A DNA stretch of 64,000 nt from Novosphingobium sp. (GCF_030696665.1 NZ_JAUYRV010000046.1:1-64000), one strand, 5' to 3'; shown: positions 10,031-19,536, counted from the first letter of the stretch. Numbers and translations are program-made. Notes: generated by a model from the letters alone, not told the origin.

Positions 10031-13000
10031 GCGCGACTTTCGCACACTACCGCCGTAGCCTTTTTGGCTGCGCGCTTTCGGCCATAGCGCTGACGCTGGG
10101 CTGCGCCCCAGCCATCGCGGCTGATGCCTCGCAGCAGCCGCTCTCGGTCCGAAACTCGTTTCGCGTCGGCACTGCGGGCGTGACCTGCACGGCGCAGAAC
10201 GCGCCGCTTGATGCGCGGCTTGGCGGTATGTTCGACCGGAGTTATCGCTTGAGTTGCCGCGATGCGGCGGGCGCGGTGGGCACGCTGATTGCAGTGCGGC
10301 GCGATGTTTCGCTGAGCAGCGAGCCTACCGGGTTGAACGGCATTGCGCTGGCCTGTGGCGAGGCCGGCTCTGTTACCATCGACGGGATTGGCCGGGTCGA
10401 TGCCGTGAACTGCCGCGATCAGGGCGCAAGCGTCGGGTACAAGCGCTATCTGATCAAACGCGCAGGGATCACCTATCTGGTTGAGGGCCTTGCGGGTTAT
10501 GATCCGGCGCTGCGACTGGCGCTGGCAAGCGTGGTTACCGATGCATCTGTGTCGGGTGAAATTCGCGTAGCAACGACGGAAGTCTCGGATACGGCGGCCT
10601 TTGCGCGGGTGCAGGCGGGCCAACTTGACCGGCTTGGTGCGCGCGATGAAGGCTATTTGCGCAACAATAGCGGTCGCTTTGCTGAATCGTCCGAGTTTTT
10701 TGAAGCATTGGCAAGCCGTGATCGCAGTTCAGGCGGCATGGGACTGGCCGAGGCTATGGCCAATCAGGGATTGCAGCAATCCAACCTTGGCAACTTCGTC
10801 GGATCAGATCGCCTGCTTACGCAGGCTGGAAGCGCAATTGCGCGCGGCGATGGCCTGACCGAACGGTTGCTTCGCAACTACCGTGCGATCGACCAGCTGA
10901 ATCAACGAAAGCCTGATGCGGCACTGCAGGAATTGGCAAAGCCGGTAAGCGTAGTGGGCGGCACCTTCGACCGTGAGAGCCTGTCTGCCGGTTTGATCAC
11001 GCGCCCCCTGGCCGAACAGATCAATCGCGAAAGCTCCGGTCTGAAGCGGCTTGGCGCAGTTGATCCTGGCCTGACGGATCTTGAACGCGGTGAAATTCTT
11101 GACGCGCAGGCTGTTGCGCTGGGCGCGACGGCTGCGCGGATGCAGGGGCGTTTCGCAGAAGCGCAAGTGGGATTCGAGGCGGCAACGGCAAGGCTGGCCA
11201 AAGTGCGCGATGGGCAAGTCGTGTCAACGGCTTGGCTCCGTTCGGAAATCGAAATGGAGCTGGCGCTATTGGCCGAGGCACAAGGGCGCAGCAGTGCGGT
11301 GGGGGCTGGTTATGACCGGGCGCTGGGCGTGTTGCGAAATGCTTTCCCGCAATCGCCTGCGTTGCTGGCAGCAGAAGCCCGCAAGGCGGCGTGGCTGAGC
11401 AGGTCTGGTAACGAGGCTGAAGCGTCGGCGCTTTACGCGCGCATCGTGGCAGACAGTTTGGTTATCCCGGACGCCGGTTCGACCTTGCGTGATCTGCTCG
11501 GCCCCTACTTTGGACTGCTGGCCAAGCGGGGAGGAGCAGAAAGCGCAGGCGCGGTGTTTACGGCTTCGCAAGTGCTGCAGCGCCCCGGCGTGGCGCAGAC
11601 ACAGGCCGTGTTCGCGCGGCAGATGTCCGAAGGCAATGACGAGGCTGCGGCGCTGTTCCGTCTGTCAGTGGCACGCAGCCGCGACATTGCCCGGACCGAG
11701 GCGACGATCGCGCAACTAAGCGCTGCGCCCGCGCCGGATGGGCAGCAAGAAGCCGCGCTTAAATCTGCGCAGGACAACCTGGCATACCTTCAGCGCGAGC
11801 AGACCGAGTTGACCAGCAAGCTGGCAGCCTTCCCGCGCTACAGCGTACTTGCGCCCAAGAGTGTGGAACTTGCCGAACTGCAAGCCGCGCTTCGTCCGGG
11901 TGAAGGGTATTTCAAGCTGATGAATGTGGGCGACAGGACATACGGCCTGTTCGCCACTGCACAGGACGCCCGGGTCGTGCCCATCGCGGCCAGTCCTGAA
12001 GTGCTCGCCAACGAAGTGCAGGCACTGCGCGATACCATCGTGAAGGTCGAGAACGGGCGACAGGTCAACTACCCGTTCGATGTCGAAAAGGCGCACGCGC
12101 TTTACAAGACGCTGTTCGGCCCCGTCGAGGAGATGCTGGGAGCGACCCGGCACCTGATTTTTGAACCCGATGGCGCAATGCTGCAATTGCCACCGACGGT
12201 TCTGGTTACCGATGCCAAGGGCGTTGCCGATTACAACGAACGGATGGAAAGCCCGGACGGTGATCCGTTCGATTTCACGGGCATAGCGTGGCTGGGGCGA
12301 GGCCGCGAAGTGTCCATCGCGGTCAGTCCGCGTGCATTCCTTGATATCCGAAAACTTGCTGCGTCATCGGCCCCGCGCAACTATCTGGGCCTTGGTCACA
12401 ATGCCAAGCCAGCAGCGCGCCCGATAGCTGCCGTGGCCGATGAATGCGATTGGCCGCTGGCAACGTGGATGAACCCGATTTCGGCTGACGAACTGCTCTA
12501 TGCGCAGGGCAAGCTCAATCGCGGTGGCAGTGCGGTGCGCACCGATATGGAGTTCAATGACACCGCGCTGCTGGCTGAGTCAGACCTCGATCAGTACCGA
12601 GTCCTGCACTTTGCCACGCACGGCCTTGTCACTGCCCCACGCGCTGGTTGCCCGGCGCGCCCTGCGCTGGTGACCAGTTTTGGTGGGGCGGATTCCGATG
12701 GTCTGCTCAGCTTCAAGGAGATCTTCGACTTGAAGCTCAATGCCGACCTGGTGATCCTTTCCGCCTGCGATACGGCCGGCGTTGCTTCGGTAGCGGCCAG
12801 TCGCGAGGCAGGGGTGACGAGCGGCGGCAACTACGCGCTCGACGGGCTTGTCCGTGCGTTTGTGGGCGCAGGGGCACGCTCCGTCATCGCCAGCCACTGG
12901 CCAGTGCCGGATGATTTCGATGCCACCAAGCGGTTGATCAGCGGGGTGATCGAATCAAAGCCCGGCCAAGGCCTCGCCAACGGCCTTGAGGGTGCGCAGG

Positions 13001-13128
13001 AAAAGCTGATGGACGATCCCAACACATCGCACCCGTTTTATTGGGCGGCCTTCGTGATTGTGGGCGATGGTGCCAAGCCGCTGCTTATCGCGCAGGCCCC
13101 GCAACCGGTCCAGACAGCCGCACGATGA
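10027..13128 (+). CDS. Secreted CHAT-domain protein (putative caspase-like protease)
   Basis: A 1033-residue protein starting at GTG 10027, overlapping the exoprotein stop (GTGA) with AGGAGA just upstream. Residues 1-35 form a signal peptide ending AIA, so it is probably periplasmic or exported. A cysteine-containing N-terminal domain spans ~40-200, then a long helical TPR-like region (~200-600). A C-terminal CHAT domain covers ~700-1020. The CHAT catalytic pair is present: His865 in LHFATHG and Cys914 in ILSACDTAG. CHAT proteins belong to the caspase/separase clan. Being the last gene of the TPS operon suggests it acts on, or is controlled by, the exoprotein system; that link is inference. 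Protease activity is predicted from the two residues and not demonstrated. Confidence 0.85.
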   Translation: MSATFAHYRRSLFGCALSAIALTLGCAPAIAADASQQPLSVRNSFRVGTAGVTCTAQNAPLDARLGGMFDRSYRLSCRDAAGAVGTLIAVRRDVSLSSEPTGLNGIALACGEAGSVTIDGIGRVDAVNCRDQGASVGYKRYLIKRAGITYLVEGLAGYDPALRLALASVVTDASVSGEIRVATTEVSDTAAFARVQAGQLDRLGARDEGYLRNNSGRFAESSEFFEALASRDRSSGGMGLAEAMANQGLQQSNLGNFVGSDRLLTQAGSAIARGDGLTERLLRNYRAIDQLNQRKPDAALQELAKPVSVVGGTFDRESLSAGLITRPLAEQINRESSGLKRLGAVDPGLTDLERGEILDAQAVALGATAARMQGRFAEAQVGFEAATARLAKVRDGQVVSTAWLRSEIEMELALLAEAQGRSSAVGAGYDRALGVLRNAFPQSPALLAAEARKAAWLSRSGNEAEASALYARIVADSLVIPDAGSTLRDLLGPYFGLLAKRGGAESAGAVFTASQVLQRPGVAQTQAVFARQMSEGNDEAAALFRLSVARSRDIARTEATIAQLSAAPAPDGQQEAALKSAQDNLAYLQREQTELTSKLAAFPRYSVLAPKSVELAELQAALRPGEGYFKLMNVGDRTYGLFATAQDARVVPIAASPEVLANEVQALRDTIVKVENGRQVNYPFDVEKAHALYKTLFGPVEEMLGATRHLIFEPDGAMLQLPPTVLVTDAKGVADYNERMESPDGDPFDFTGIAWLGRGREVSIAVSPRAFLDIRKLAASSAPRNYLGLGHNAKPAARPIAAVADECDWPLATWMNPISADELLYAQGKLNRGGSAVRTDMEFNDTALLAESDLDQYRVLHFATHGLVTAPRAGCPARPALVTSFGGADSDGLLSFKEIFDLKLNADLVILSACDTAGVASVAASREAGVTSGGNYALDGLVRAFVGAGARSVIASHWPVPDDFDATKRLISGVIESKPGQGLANGLEGAQEKLMDDPNTSHPFYWAAFVIVGDGAKPLLIAQAPQPVQTAAR

Positions 13129-13172
13129 GGTTCGGGTAACCGGTGCTTTCGCGTGGTTACGTAGGAATGCGC

Positions 13173-13200
13173 AGCCCGCCAGCCGACATGCTGGCGGGCT
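13173..13200 (+). terminator. Hairpin after the TPS/CHAT operon
   Basis: A perfect 11-bp stem (13173-13183 with 13190-13200, AGCCCGCCAGC) and a 6-base loop lie 45 bases after the CHAT stop. No strong T-run follows, so termination efficiency is uncertain. Confidence 0.5.
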
Positions 13201-13261
13201 GAATTGTCTGGTTAATGTGCCGTCCTTCCTTGTGTGCAGGGTTTGCACCGGGAGAATGGCA

Positions 13262-13585
13262 ATGTGGCTTGATCACAGCGAAGCGCAGGTTGCAAAGCCT
13301 TGGAATCCGCAAAGGTTGCCAGCCCCGCTCGTCGCCAACTACCGGCGCGGGATTCTGCGCGCCAAGGTTAACGTGCGGCACCTCACGCGCTTTGCAGCCT
13401 CGATTGAGTGCTTGGAATGCCCGCGCGTCGGGTCGCTGGTGTGGGTCACTTTGCCGGGCCTTGAAGCGCGCTCAGCCACAGTCGAGGCGAGCGAAGGCTT
13501 CGTTTCGCACTTGCGCTTCACCGAACCATTCCATCCGGCGGTGCTCGAGGCATTTTTGTGTGGGCGCATCGCGAGCATACACTGA
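13262..13585 (+). CDS. PilZ-domain-like protein
   Basis: A 107-residue protein with an RRGxxRAKV start, a hydrophobic SLVWVTLPGLEAR strand and a C-terminal FTEPFHPAVLEAF. This resembles the PilZ fold, which often binds c-di-GMP; short stand-alone PilZ proteins are common in Sphingomonadales. The canonical RxxxR motif is only loosely matched (YRRG...R) and the usual DxSxxG motif is not evident, so ligand binding is doubtful. I prefer ATG 13262 over ATG 13256 because GGGAGA at 13250-13255 is well spaced only for the second. The c-di-GMP enzyme at 14.7-16.0 kb is a possible functional neighbour. Confidence 0.55.
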   Translation: MWLDHSEAQVAKPWNPQRLPAPLVANYRRGILRAKVNVRHLTRFAASIECLECPRVGSLVWVTLPGLEARSATVEASEGFVSHLRFTEPFHPAVLEAFLCGRIASIH

Positions 13586-13640
13586 CAAGACATCGGATTG
13601 CCGCCCTTTCGGGAGTTTCCAGTCGATGTGTATGAAACCT

Positions 13641-13673
13641 GCCGCTTGCGGCTAACTACCTCAATCGAGGTAG
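13641..13673 (-). other. Two small perfect hairpins downstream of tRNA-Asn
   Basis: On the minus strand, just past the tRNA 3' end, lie CTACCTC-GATT-GAGGTAG (13673-13656) and GCCGC-AA-GCGGC (13652-13641). They could terminate or help process the tRNA-Asn transcript, or end the PilZ-like transcript from the other side. Neither is followed by a clear T-run. Confidence 0.4.
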
Positions 13674-13677
13674 AAAA

Positions 13678-13752
13678 TGGCTCCCTGAGTAGGATTCGAA
13701 CCTACGACCAAGTGATTAACAGTCACCTACTCTACCGCTGAGCTATCAGGGA
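13678..13752 (-). tRNA. tRNA-Asn (anticodon GTT)
   Basis: 75 bases with an encoded CCA. The acceptor stem TCCCTGA/TCAGGGA pairs fully. The anticodon loop reads CTGTTAA (GTT), and the T-arm contains GGTTCGAATCC. The gene stands alone on the minus strand between the PilZ-like gene and NAD kinase. Confidence 0.97.
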
Positions 13753-13831
13753 GCAGCCTCGGTTGCCCGGGGCAGGTCCGCGCTAATAACAGGCGATTCC
13801 GGTTTGGCAAGCACCTGTTTTCAAATTTTCC

Positions 13832-14611
13832 TCAGACCATGAACTGTTCGGCGAAGATGCGGTCCTCAAGGCTCTGTCCGCGATCGAACAGCAGCGTCAG
13901 CCGATGCTCGGGCCAAGCCTTCACGCGCACCTCGCGCACATCGCGAACTTCCTTCTGGTCCGCCACGACGAGTACCGGGCGCTTCACCGATTCCAGCGCC
14001 TTGAAGACGATCTCGTAGGTATCAGGCAGAATCGCACCGCGCCATCTGCGCGGGCGAAAGGGGCTGATCGGGGTCAGCGCCAGCATGTTCGATGAAAGCG
14101 GCAGGATCGGGCCGTTGGCCGAAAGGTTGTAGGCGGTTGACCCTGCAGGCGTTGCCACCAGCACACCGTCGCAGGCAAGCTCAGGCATGCGGACCTTGCC
14201 GTTGACGCTAACTTCCAGCTTTGCGGTCTGGCGCGTTTCACGCAGGATAGACACCTCGTTGATCGCGCAGACCGAATGCATTTCGCCAGTGTTGGTCATG
14301 GCGGTCATGCGCAATGGCGAAATGGCGACGGCGGTGGCTTTTGCCAGCCGCTCGTCAAGGCTCCGTCCAGAACGATACTTGTTCATTAGAAAGCCGACGG
14401 TGCCAAGGTTCAAGCCGAAGGCCGGGATCACATGGTCGATGTCGAGCATGGTGTGGAGCGTCTGTAGCATGAAGCCATCGCCACCGATAACCACCGCCGC
14501 ATCGGCCTGCTCCAAAGGCACCCATTCACGCTGCTGTTGCAGGGCGTCGCAGGCTTCCTGCGCTCGCTCCGTCGGAGAGGCAAGCAATGCCAGGCGGCTG
14601 TATTCAGGCAT
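13832..14611 (-). CDS. nadK: NAD kinase
   Basis: Phosphorylates NAD to NADP using ATP or polyphosphate in the cytoplasm. The 259-residue protein has the family signatures VVIGGDGFML (GGDG), AINEVSILR and the TPAGSTAYN glycine-rich motif. I chose ATG 14611 (MPEYSRLALL) because GGGGAGG lies about eight bases upstream; a longer frame to 14680 has no support and would run into the divergent gene. It is transcribed away from the EAL-domain gene, so the region 14612-14674 must hold promoters for both. Confidence 0.93.
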   Translation of the reverse strand: MPEYSRLALLASPTERAQEACDALQQQREWVPLEQADAAVVIGGDGFMLQTLHTMLDIDHVIPAFGLNLGTVGFLMNKYRSGRSLDERLAKATAVAISPLRMTAMTNTGEMHSVCAINEVSILRETRQTAKLEVSVNGKVRMPELACDGVLVATPAGSTAYNLSANGPILPLSSNMLALTPISPFRPRRWRGAILPDTYEIVFKALESVKRPVLVVADQKEVRDVREVRVKAWPEHRLTLLFDRGQSLEDRIFAEQFMV

Positions 14612-14674
14612 GGTGTTTGCGCCTCCCCGGCGTGTGCTGCTGCCGGGAGATATGGGGTGCCGGGCATTGGCGCA

Positions 14675-16042
14675 ATGCACAAAAGCATAGGGTTGGCATG
14701 CAGCTTTCGGGCAGAGGCCAGGAACCTGAACGGTTTGGCAAGACTTGGCGGGCTATGGCCTCACCTCATGGGTGATCCCGCCGCCACATTCGCACGCGAT
14801 CCGCTGACGGGCCTTGCCGGTTCGGCTGAGGCGCTGGCGTGGTTGGAATGCGCGCCGGAGCCGGATTTCCTGCAGGCCATGTTGATCGGCCTGCACCGCT
14901 TCCGCTCGGTCAATATCGCCTATGGCAGTGCTGGTGGTGATCTGGCGCTGGCAGAAATTGCACGCCGCATCCGCGACTTTGCGGTTGAGGAGCTTGGTCC
15001 TGCTGCGATTGTTGCGCGGATCGGCGGGGGTGAGTTTCTTGTTGCCTGCAATGGTGCCCTGCCGCGTGAGCGTTGGCAGTGGCTGGCAGAGGCGCTTGGG
15101 CGCACGGTCGGGCGTGCGCTGCCGGTGCATGGTGATGTCCTCCACTTGTTGCCGCGTATCGCCTTGCTGCGTCGCGGACCGGGTGAGAGTGGTGGGCGCA
15201 TGATCGACAGGCTCGATCAAGCGCTGGGCAAACTTGAACAGCAACCGGGACGCCGCGTAATGTGGGCGGATGGCTCGCACCGGTCACGCGGGCGCAGCGC
15301 GGCGCGGCTTGAGGCAGATCTGATCGGCGCGATGGCGCGCGATGAGATTGGCTTGGTATTCCAGCCACAGTATTCCGTGAACAACGGGGCACTTGCCGGG
15401 GCGGAAGTGCTGGCCCGATGGGACCACCCGCAGCTTGGCCGGATCGGGGCGGAAACGCTGTTCGCCATTGCCGAGCGCGGCGATCACATCGCCCAGTTGT
15501 CCAGCCATATCGTGTTGCGCGCCTTGGCCGCTGACGTGTCTTGGAAGGGCCGCCTGCCGCTATCGATCAACATAACTGCCGAGGATCTGGCCGCCGACGA
15601 TTTTGCGGCCAGTTTCGAACGCAAACTGGCCAAGACAGCTTTCCCGCCGGCGATGGTCACGCTGGAAGTGACAGAGCAGAGCCTGATCGGTGATTTCGTG
15701 CGCTCAGCCGAAACTTTGCGCGCGATTGCCGCGCTGGGCGTGCGGATTGCGCTGGATGATTTCGGCACGGGCTATGCCAATTTCCGCACGTTGAAAGCGC
15801 TGCCCATCGACACACTCAAGCTGGATGCCTCGCTGGTGGGTGATGTCGACAGCGATCCGCGTGATCGCGCAATCCTGAAAGCCATTGTCGCGATGGCGCG
15901 GGCGCTGGGACAAAAGATCGTGGTCGAAGGGATTGAGCGCGAAAGCCAGTTGGCCGTGCTGGCCGAGGAAGGCTGCGACGTATTTCAGGGCTTCTTGCGC
16001 TCCGGTCCGGTATCGGCCGATGCCATTGGCGAAATGCTCTAA
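14675..16042 (+). CDS. c-di-GMP phosphodiesterase with degenerate GGDEF and intact EAL domain
   Basis: 455 residues from ATG 14675; ATG 14768 (424 residues) is equally possible, and neither has a good ribosome site. The GGDEF domain starts at DPLTGL, but its active-site loop reads GGGEF (residues 117-121), losing the metal-binding acidic third residue, so cyclase activity is unlikely. The EAL domain keeps the residues expected for catalysis: E244 in AEVLARW, NITAEDL, EVTEQSL, DDFGTGYA, LKLD, VVEGIE and FQGF. It therefore probably hydrolyses c-di-GMP, perhaps with GTP sensing by the GGDEF half as known for some hybrids. No transmembrane or PAS segment is visible. The stop overlaps the convergent mfd stop by four bases. 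Confidence 0.85.
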   Translation: MHKSIGLACSFRAEARNLNGLARLGGLWPHLMGDPAATFARDPLTGLAGSAEALAWLECAPEPDFLQAMLIGLHRFRSVNIAYGSAGGDLALAEIARRIRDFAVEELGPAAIVARIGGGEFLVACNGALPRERWQWLAEALGRTVGRALPVHGDVLHLLPRIALLRRGPGESGGRMIDRLDQALGKLEQQPGRRVMWADGSHRSRGRSAARLEADLIGAMARDEIGLVFQPQYSVNNGALAGAEVLARWDHPQLGRIGAETLFAIAERGDHIAQLSSHIVLRALAADVSWKGRLPLSINITAEDLAADDFAASFERKLAKTAFPPAMVTLEVTEQSLIGDFVRSAETLRAIAALGVRIALDDFGTGYANFRTLKALPIDTLKLDASLVGDVDSDPRDRAILKAIVAMARALGQKIVVEGIERESQLAVLAEEGCDVFQGFLRSGPVSADAIGEML

Positions 16043-19000
16043 GCGGCCTTCTTCTTTGCGCGATTTACAATCGCGGCAAGGCCCTTCGTCAACTGGACCA
16101 ACCCGTTCAGCCGCCCTTCGGCTGTGCCCCATGCGCGGGTGATGACCAGCTTGTTGTCTGGACGCAGCTTAGCCACACCGTTCAACCGTTCAACATAGGC
16201 GATCAGGCCAAGCGGATCGGGGAACTGGTCCTTGTGGAAGCTGACCAGCGCGCCCTTGGGGCCAACGTCAATCTTGGCGATGTTGGCGGCGATGGCCTGA
16301 CGCTTGACCTCGATCAGGCGCAGCAGGTTCTGCGTGGGGCCGGGCAAGGGACCGAAGCGGTCGATCATTTCGGCGGCAAGCGCTTCCACAGCATCCGCCC
16401 CATCGGCATCGTTCATGCGGCGGTAAAGCGCCATGCGCACGGCGAGATCGGGCACGTAATTCTCAGGGATCATGATGGGCGCGTCGAGCGTGATCTGCGG
16501 GCTTAGCGCCTCCCGTTCACGCGCAAGGCCAATGTCGCCTGCCTTGGCGGCGAGGATCGCATCTTCCAACATCGATTGGTAAAGTTCGAAGCCCACTTCC
16601 TTGATGTGGCCCGATTGTTCGTCACCCAGCAGGTTGCCCGCGCCGCGCAAGTCCAGATCGTGGCTGGCCAGTTGGAATCCTGCGCCAAGGCTGTCCAGAT
16701 CGCCCAAGACCTTGAGGCGCTTTTCGGCGACTTCGGAAAGCGCAGTGTTTTCCGAATGGGTGAGGTAAGCATAGGCGCGGATTTTTCCGCGACCCACGCG
16801 CCCGCGCAGCTGGTAAAGCTGGGCAAGGCCGAAACGGTCGGCGCGGTGGATGACGATGGTGTTGGCGCTGGGAATGTCGATGCCGCTTTCCACGATGGTG
16901 GTGGACAGCAACACTTCGTACTTCTTCTCGTAGAACGCGCCCATGCGGTCTTCGACCTCGGTCGGACTCATCTGGCCGTGCGCGGCGATGTAACGGACTT
17001 CGGGCACGTTGAGCCGCAGCCATTCCTCGACGTCAGGCATATCGGCAATGCGCGGCACGACGATAAAGCTCTGTCCGCCGCGCTGGTGTTCGCGCAACAG
17101 CGCCTCGCGCATCACCATATCGTCCCACGGCATCACATAAGTGCGCGTGGCAAGGCGGTCGACCGGCGGGGTCTGGATCGTGGACAGTTCGCGCAGGCCA
17201 GACATCGCCATCTGCAGCGTGCGCGGGATGGGCGTTGCGGTGAGGGTGAGGACATGGACGTCCGCCTTCAGTTCCTTGAGCTTTTCCTTGTGGGTCACGC
17301 CAAAGCGCTGTTCTTCATCCACAATGACAAGGCCGAGGCGTTTGAATTCGATGGACTTGGCCAGAAGCGCGTGGGTGCCGATGACGATATCGACGCGGCC
17401 GTCGGTCAGCCCGATTTTGGTTTCGGCTGCTTCCTTAGCAGTCACGAGCCGTGACAGACGCCCGATTTCCAGCGGGAAGCCTTTGAAGCGCTCGACGAAG
17501 TTGGTGAAGTGCTGGCGGGCGAGCAGCGTTGTTGGTGCAACGACTGCAACCTGAACGCCGGACATTGCAGCAACGAACGCAGCGCGCAGGGCGACCTCGG
17601 TCTTGCCGAAGCCAACGTCGCCGCAAACCAGACGGTCCATCGGCTTGCCTTCGACCATGTCGGACAGGACATCGCCAATCGCGCGCTCCTGATCCTCGGT
17701 TTCGTCCCACGGGAAGCGGTCGACGAAGGGACCGTAGCTGGCAGGATCAACCGGGAGAATCTCACCCTGCCGCAGTGCGCGGTGGGCGGCCGTGGCCATA
17801 AGCTGGCCCGCCATCTCCAGAATGCGCTCGCGCATCCGCGCCTTGCGGCGTTGCCATGCCTCGCCACCCAGCCTGTCTAGCGCTACGCCATCGGAGTCTG
17901 AACCGTAGCGAGAGAGGACGTCTAGGTTCTCGACCGGGATGTAGAGCTTGTCGCCGCCGTGGTATTCAAGCTGCACGCAATCGTGCGGCGAATCCCCCAC
18001 GCCGATGGCTTCAAGGCCGAGGTATCGCCCGATCCCGTGGTCCATGTGGACGACGAGATCGCCGGGAGTGAGCGCCGACAACTCCGCGAGAAACGCATCT
18101 GCATCCTTGCGCTTCTTCTTGCGGCGAACGAGCCGGTCACCAAGGATGTCCTGCTCGGTCAGCAGTTCCAGATCGTCACTGGCAAAGCCGTGGTCGAGCG
18201 GCAGGACGACCGCGACCGGCTTGCCCGTCGCGGCAAGGCCAAGCGCTTCCTGCCAGCTTTCCGCCATCAGCGGCGCGGCCTTGCCAGCTTCGGCTAGCAG
18301 CGAGGCGAGGCGAGAACGTGATCCGGTGGTATAGGCCGCGACGATCGGCTTTTTGCCGCGCGTGCCGAGGGCGGCGATGTATTTGGCCGCCGATTCATAG
18401 ATATTGTTGCCGCCTGATGTGGCCGCAGCGCGCTCTGGCGTGAAATCGTGGCTTGAGCTGAACCCGAAATCGACGACCTGTTTCGATTCCGGCTCGGCAA
18501 AGATCGTGGTGCGGTGGACCGGCCAGCCCGCCAGCGCGCGGTCCAGTTCATCTCGCGAAACGTAAAGCGCGTCTTCGGCCAGTGGCCGATAACTGCCGGG
18601 GGCCTTGGACGAGGAATCGACGCGCGACTGGTGATAGTCCGTGATGTCAGCCACGCGCTGTTCGGCGGCCTTGATCGCGGTGCCATCAACCACCACGAGG
18701 TCATCTTCGCCCAAGTGGTCAAACAGCGTGACGAGCCGGTCTTCGAACAGCGGCAGCCAGTGTTCCATGCCCGCAAGGCGGCGACCGTCGCTGATTGCCT
18801 GGTATAGCGGATCGCCGGTGGCGTTGGCGCCGAACAGTTCGCGGTAGCGGCTGCGGAAGCGTTTGATGCTGTCTTCATCGAGCAGCGCTTCGCTCGCCGG
18901 GAGCAGAAGGTGGGTTTCAACTGGCTGCACTGATCGTTGCGTGTTCGGATCGAACAGGCGCAACGTTTCCAGCTCATCCCCGAAGAAATCGAGCCGCAAG

Positions 19001-19536
19001 CCGTGGTCCAGACCGGACGGGAAGATGTCGAATACCGAACCGCGCACCGCGTATTCGCCCGCGTCGACTACTGTATCGGTGCGTGAATAGCCCTGTCGTT
19101 GCAGCAGTGCGATCAGGCTTTCGCGCCCGATCTCCGCTCCCGGGGAAAGAAGGCGGGTGGATTCGCGAATGCGGAACGGGGTGAGCGCGCGCTGCAGCAC
19201 CGCGTTGATCGTGGTGACCAGAAGCTGCGGGCCAGTGCGTTTGTGCTGGAGTTTCTGAAGTGCCGCAAGACGCCTTGAACTGACACTGAGCGCGGGCGAG
19301 GCGCGGTCGAACGGCAGGCAATCCCACGCCGGGAAGTCTATAACCTCAAGGTCGGGCGCGAAGAAGGCGGCGCTGTCCGCCACCGCGCTCATCGCGGCTT
19401 CATCCGGCGCGATGAACACCGCGCGGCCCTTTGCGGTGCGGGCAAGATCGGCCAGCACAAGAGGCTGCGCCCCGCGCGCGATGGACGCGAGTGTCAGCGG
19501 CGATTTGGCGGAGAGGATGCGGTTCAGATCTGACAT
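16039..19536 (-). CDS. mfd: Transcription-repair coupling factor
   Basis: A DNA translocase that removes RNA polymerase stalled at lesions and recruits UvrA. The 1165 residues match the usual length (E. coli 1148). It has an N-terminal UvrB-like region, the RNA-polymerase interaction domain (VVHMDHGIGRYLGLE), Walker A GDVGFGKTE at 639-647, a DEEQRFGV box, TATPIPRTL, and RGRVGRG in the RecG-like translocation part, then the C-terminal D7 domain. Start ATG 19536 gives a standard N-terminus. It is transcribed leftward downstream of sdhE and the host-attachment-family gene. Confidence 0.97.
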   Translation of the reverse strand: MSDLNRILSAKSPLTLASIARGAQPLVLADLARTAKGRAVFIAPDEAAMSAVADSAAFFAPDLEVIDFPAWDCLPFDRASPALSVSSRRLAALQKLQHKRTGPQLLVTTINAVLQRALTPFRIRESTRLLSPGAEIGRESLIALLQRQGYSRTDTVVDAGEYAVRGSVFDIFPSGLDHGLRLDFFGDELETLRLFDPNTQRSVQPVETHLLLPASEALLDEDSIKRFRSRYRELFGANATGDPLYQAISDGRRLAGMEHWLPLFEDRLVTLFDHLGEDDLVVVDGTAIKAAEQRVADITDYHQSRVDSSSKAPGSYRPLAEDALYVSRDELDRALAGWPVHRTTIFAEPESKQVVDFGFSSSHDFTPERAAATSGGNNIYESAAKYIAALGTRGKKPIVAAYTTGSRSRLASLLAEAGKAAPLMAESWQEALGLAATGKPVAVVLPLDHGFASDDLELLTEQDILGDRLVRRKKKRKDADAFLAELSALTPGDLVVHMDHGIGRYLGLEAIGVGDSPHDCVQLEYHGGDKLYIPVENLDVLSRYGSDSDGVALDRLGGEAWQRRKARMRERILEMAGQLMATAAHRALRQGEILPVDPASYGPFVDRFPWDETEDQERAIGDVLSDMVEGKPMDRLVCGDVGFGKTEVALRAAFVAAMSGVQVAVVAPTTLLARQHFTNFVERFKGFPLEIGRLSRLVTAKEAAETKIGLTDGRVDIVIGTHALLAKSIEFKRLGLVIVDEEQRFGVTHKEKLKELKADVHVLTLTATPIPRTLQMAMSGLRELSTIQTPPVDRLATRTYVMPWDDMVMREALLREHQRGGQSFIVVPRIADMPDVEEWLRLNVPEVRYIAAHGQMSPTEVEDRMGAFYEKKYEVLLSTTIVESGIDIPSANTIVIHRADRFGLAQLYQLRGRVGRGKIRAYAYLTHSENTALSEVAEKRLKVLGDLDSLGAGFQLASHDLDLRGAGNLLGDEQSGHIKEVGFELYQSMLEDAILAAKAGDIGLAREREALSPQITLDAPIMIPENYVPDLAVRMALYRRMNDADGADAVEALAAEMIDRFGPLPGPTQNLLRLIEVKRQAIAANIAKIDVGPKGALVSFHKDQFPDPLGLIAYVERLNGVAKLRPDNKLVITRAWGTAEGRLNGLVQLTKGLAAIVNRAKKKAA

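Noticed and set aside
1..13128. The TPS locus as a contact-dependent inhibition (CDI) system with toxin and immunity genes
   Set aside because: No C-terminal toxin domain is recognisable after the repeats and no small immunity gene follows; a CHAT gene does instead.
16576..17454. A 292-codon plus-strand frame opposite mfd
   Set aside because: Same reason: it is the mirror of conserved Mfd motifs and shows no domain.
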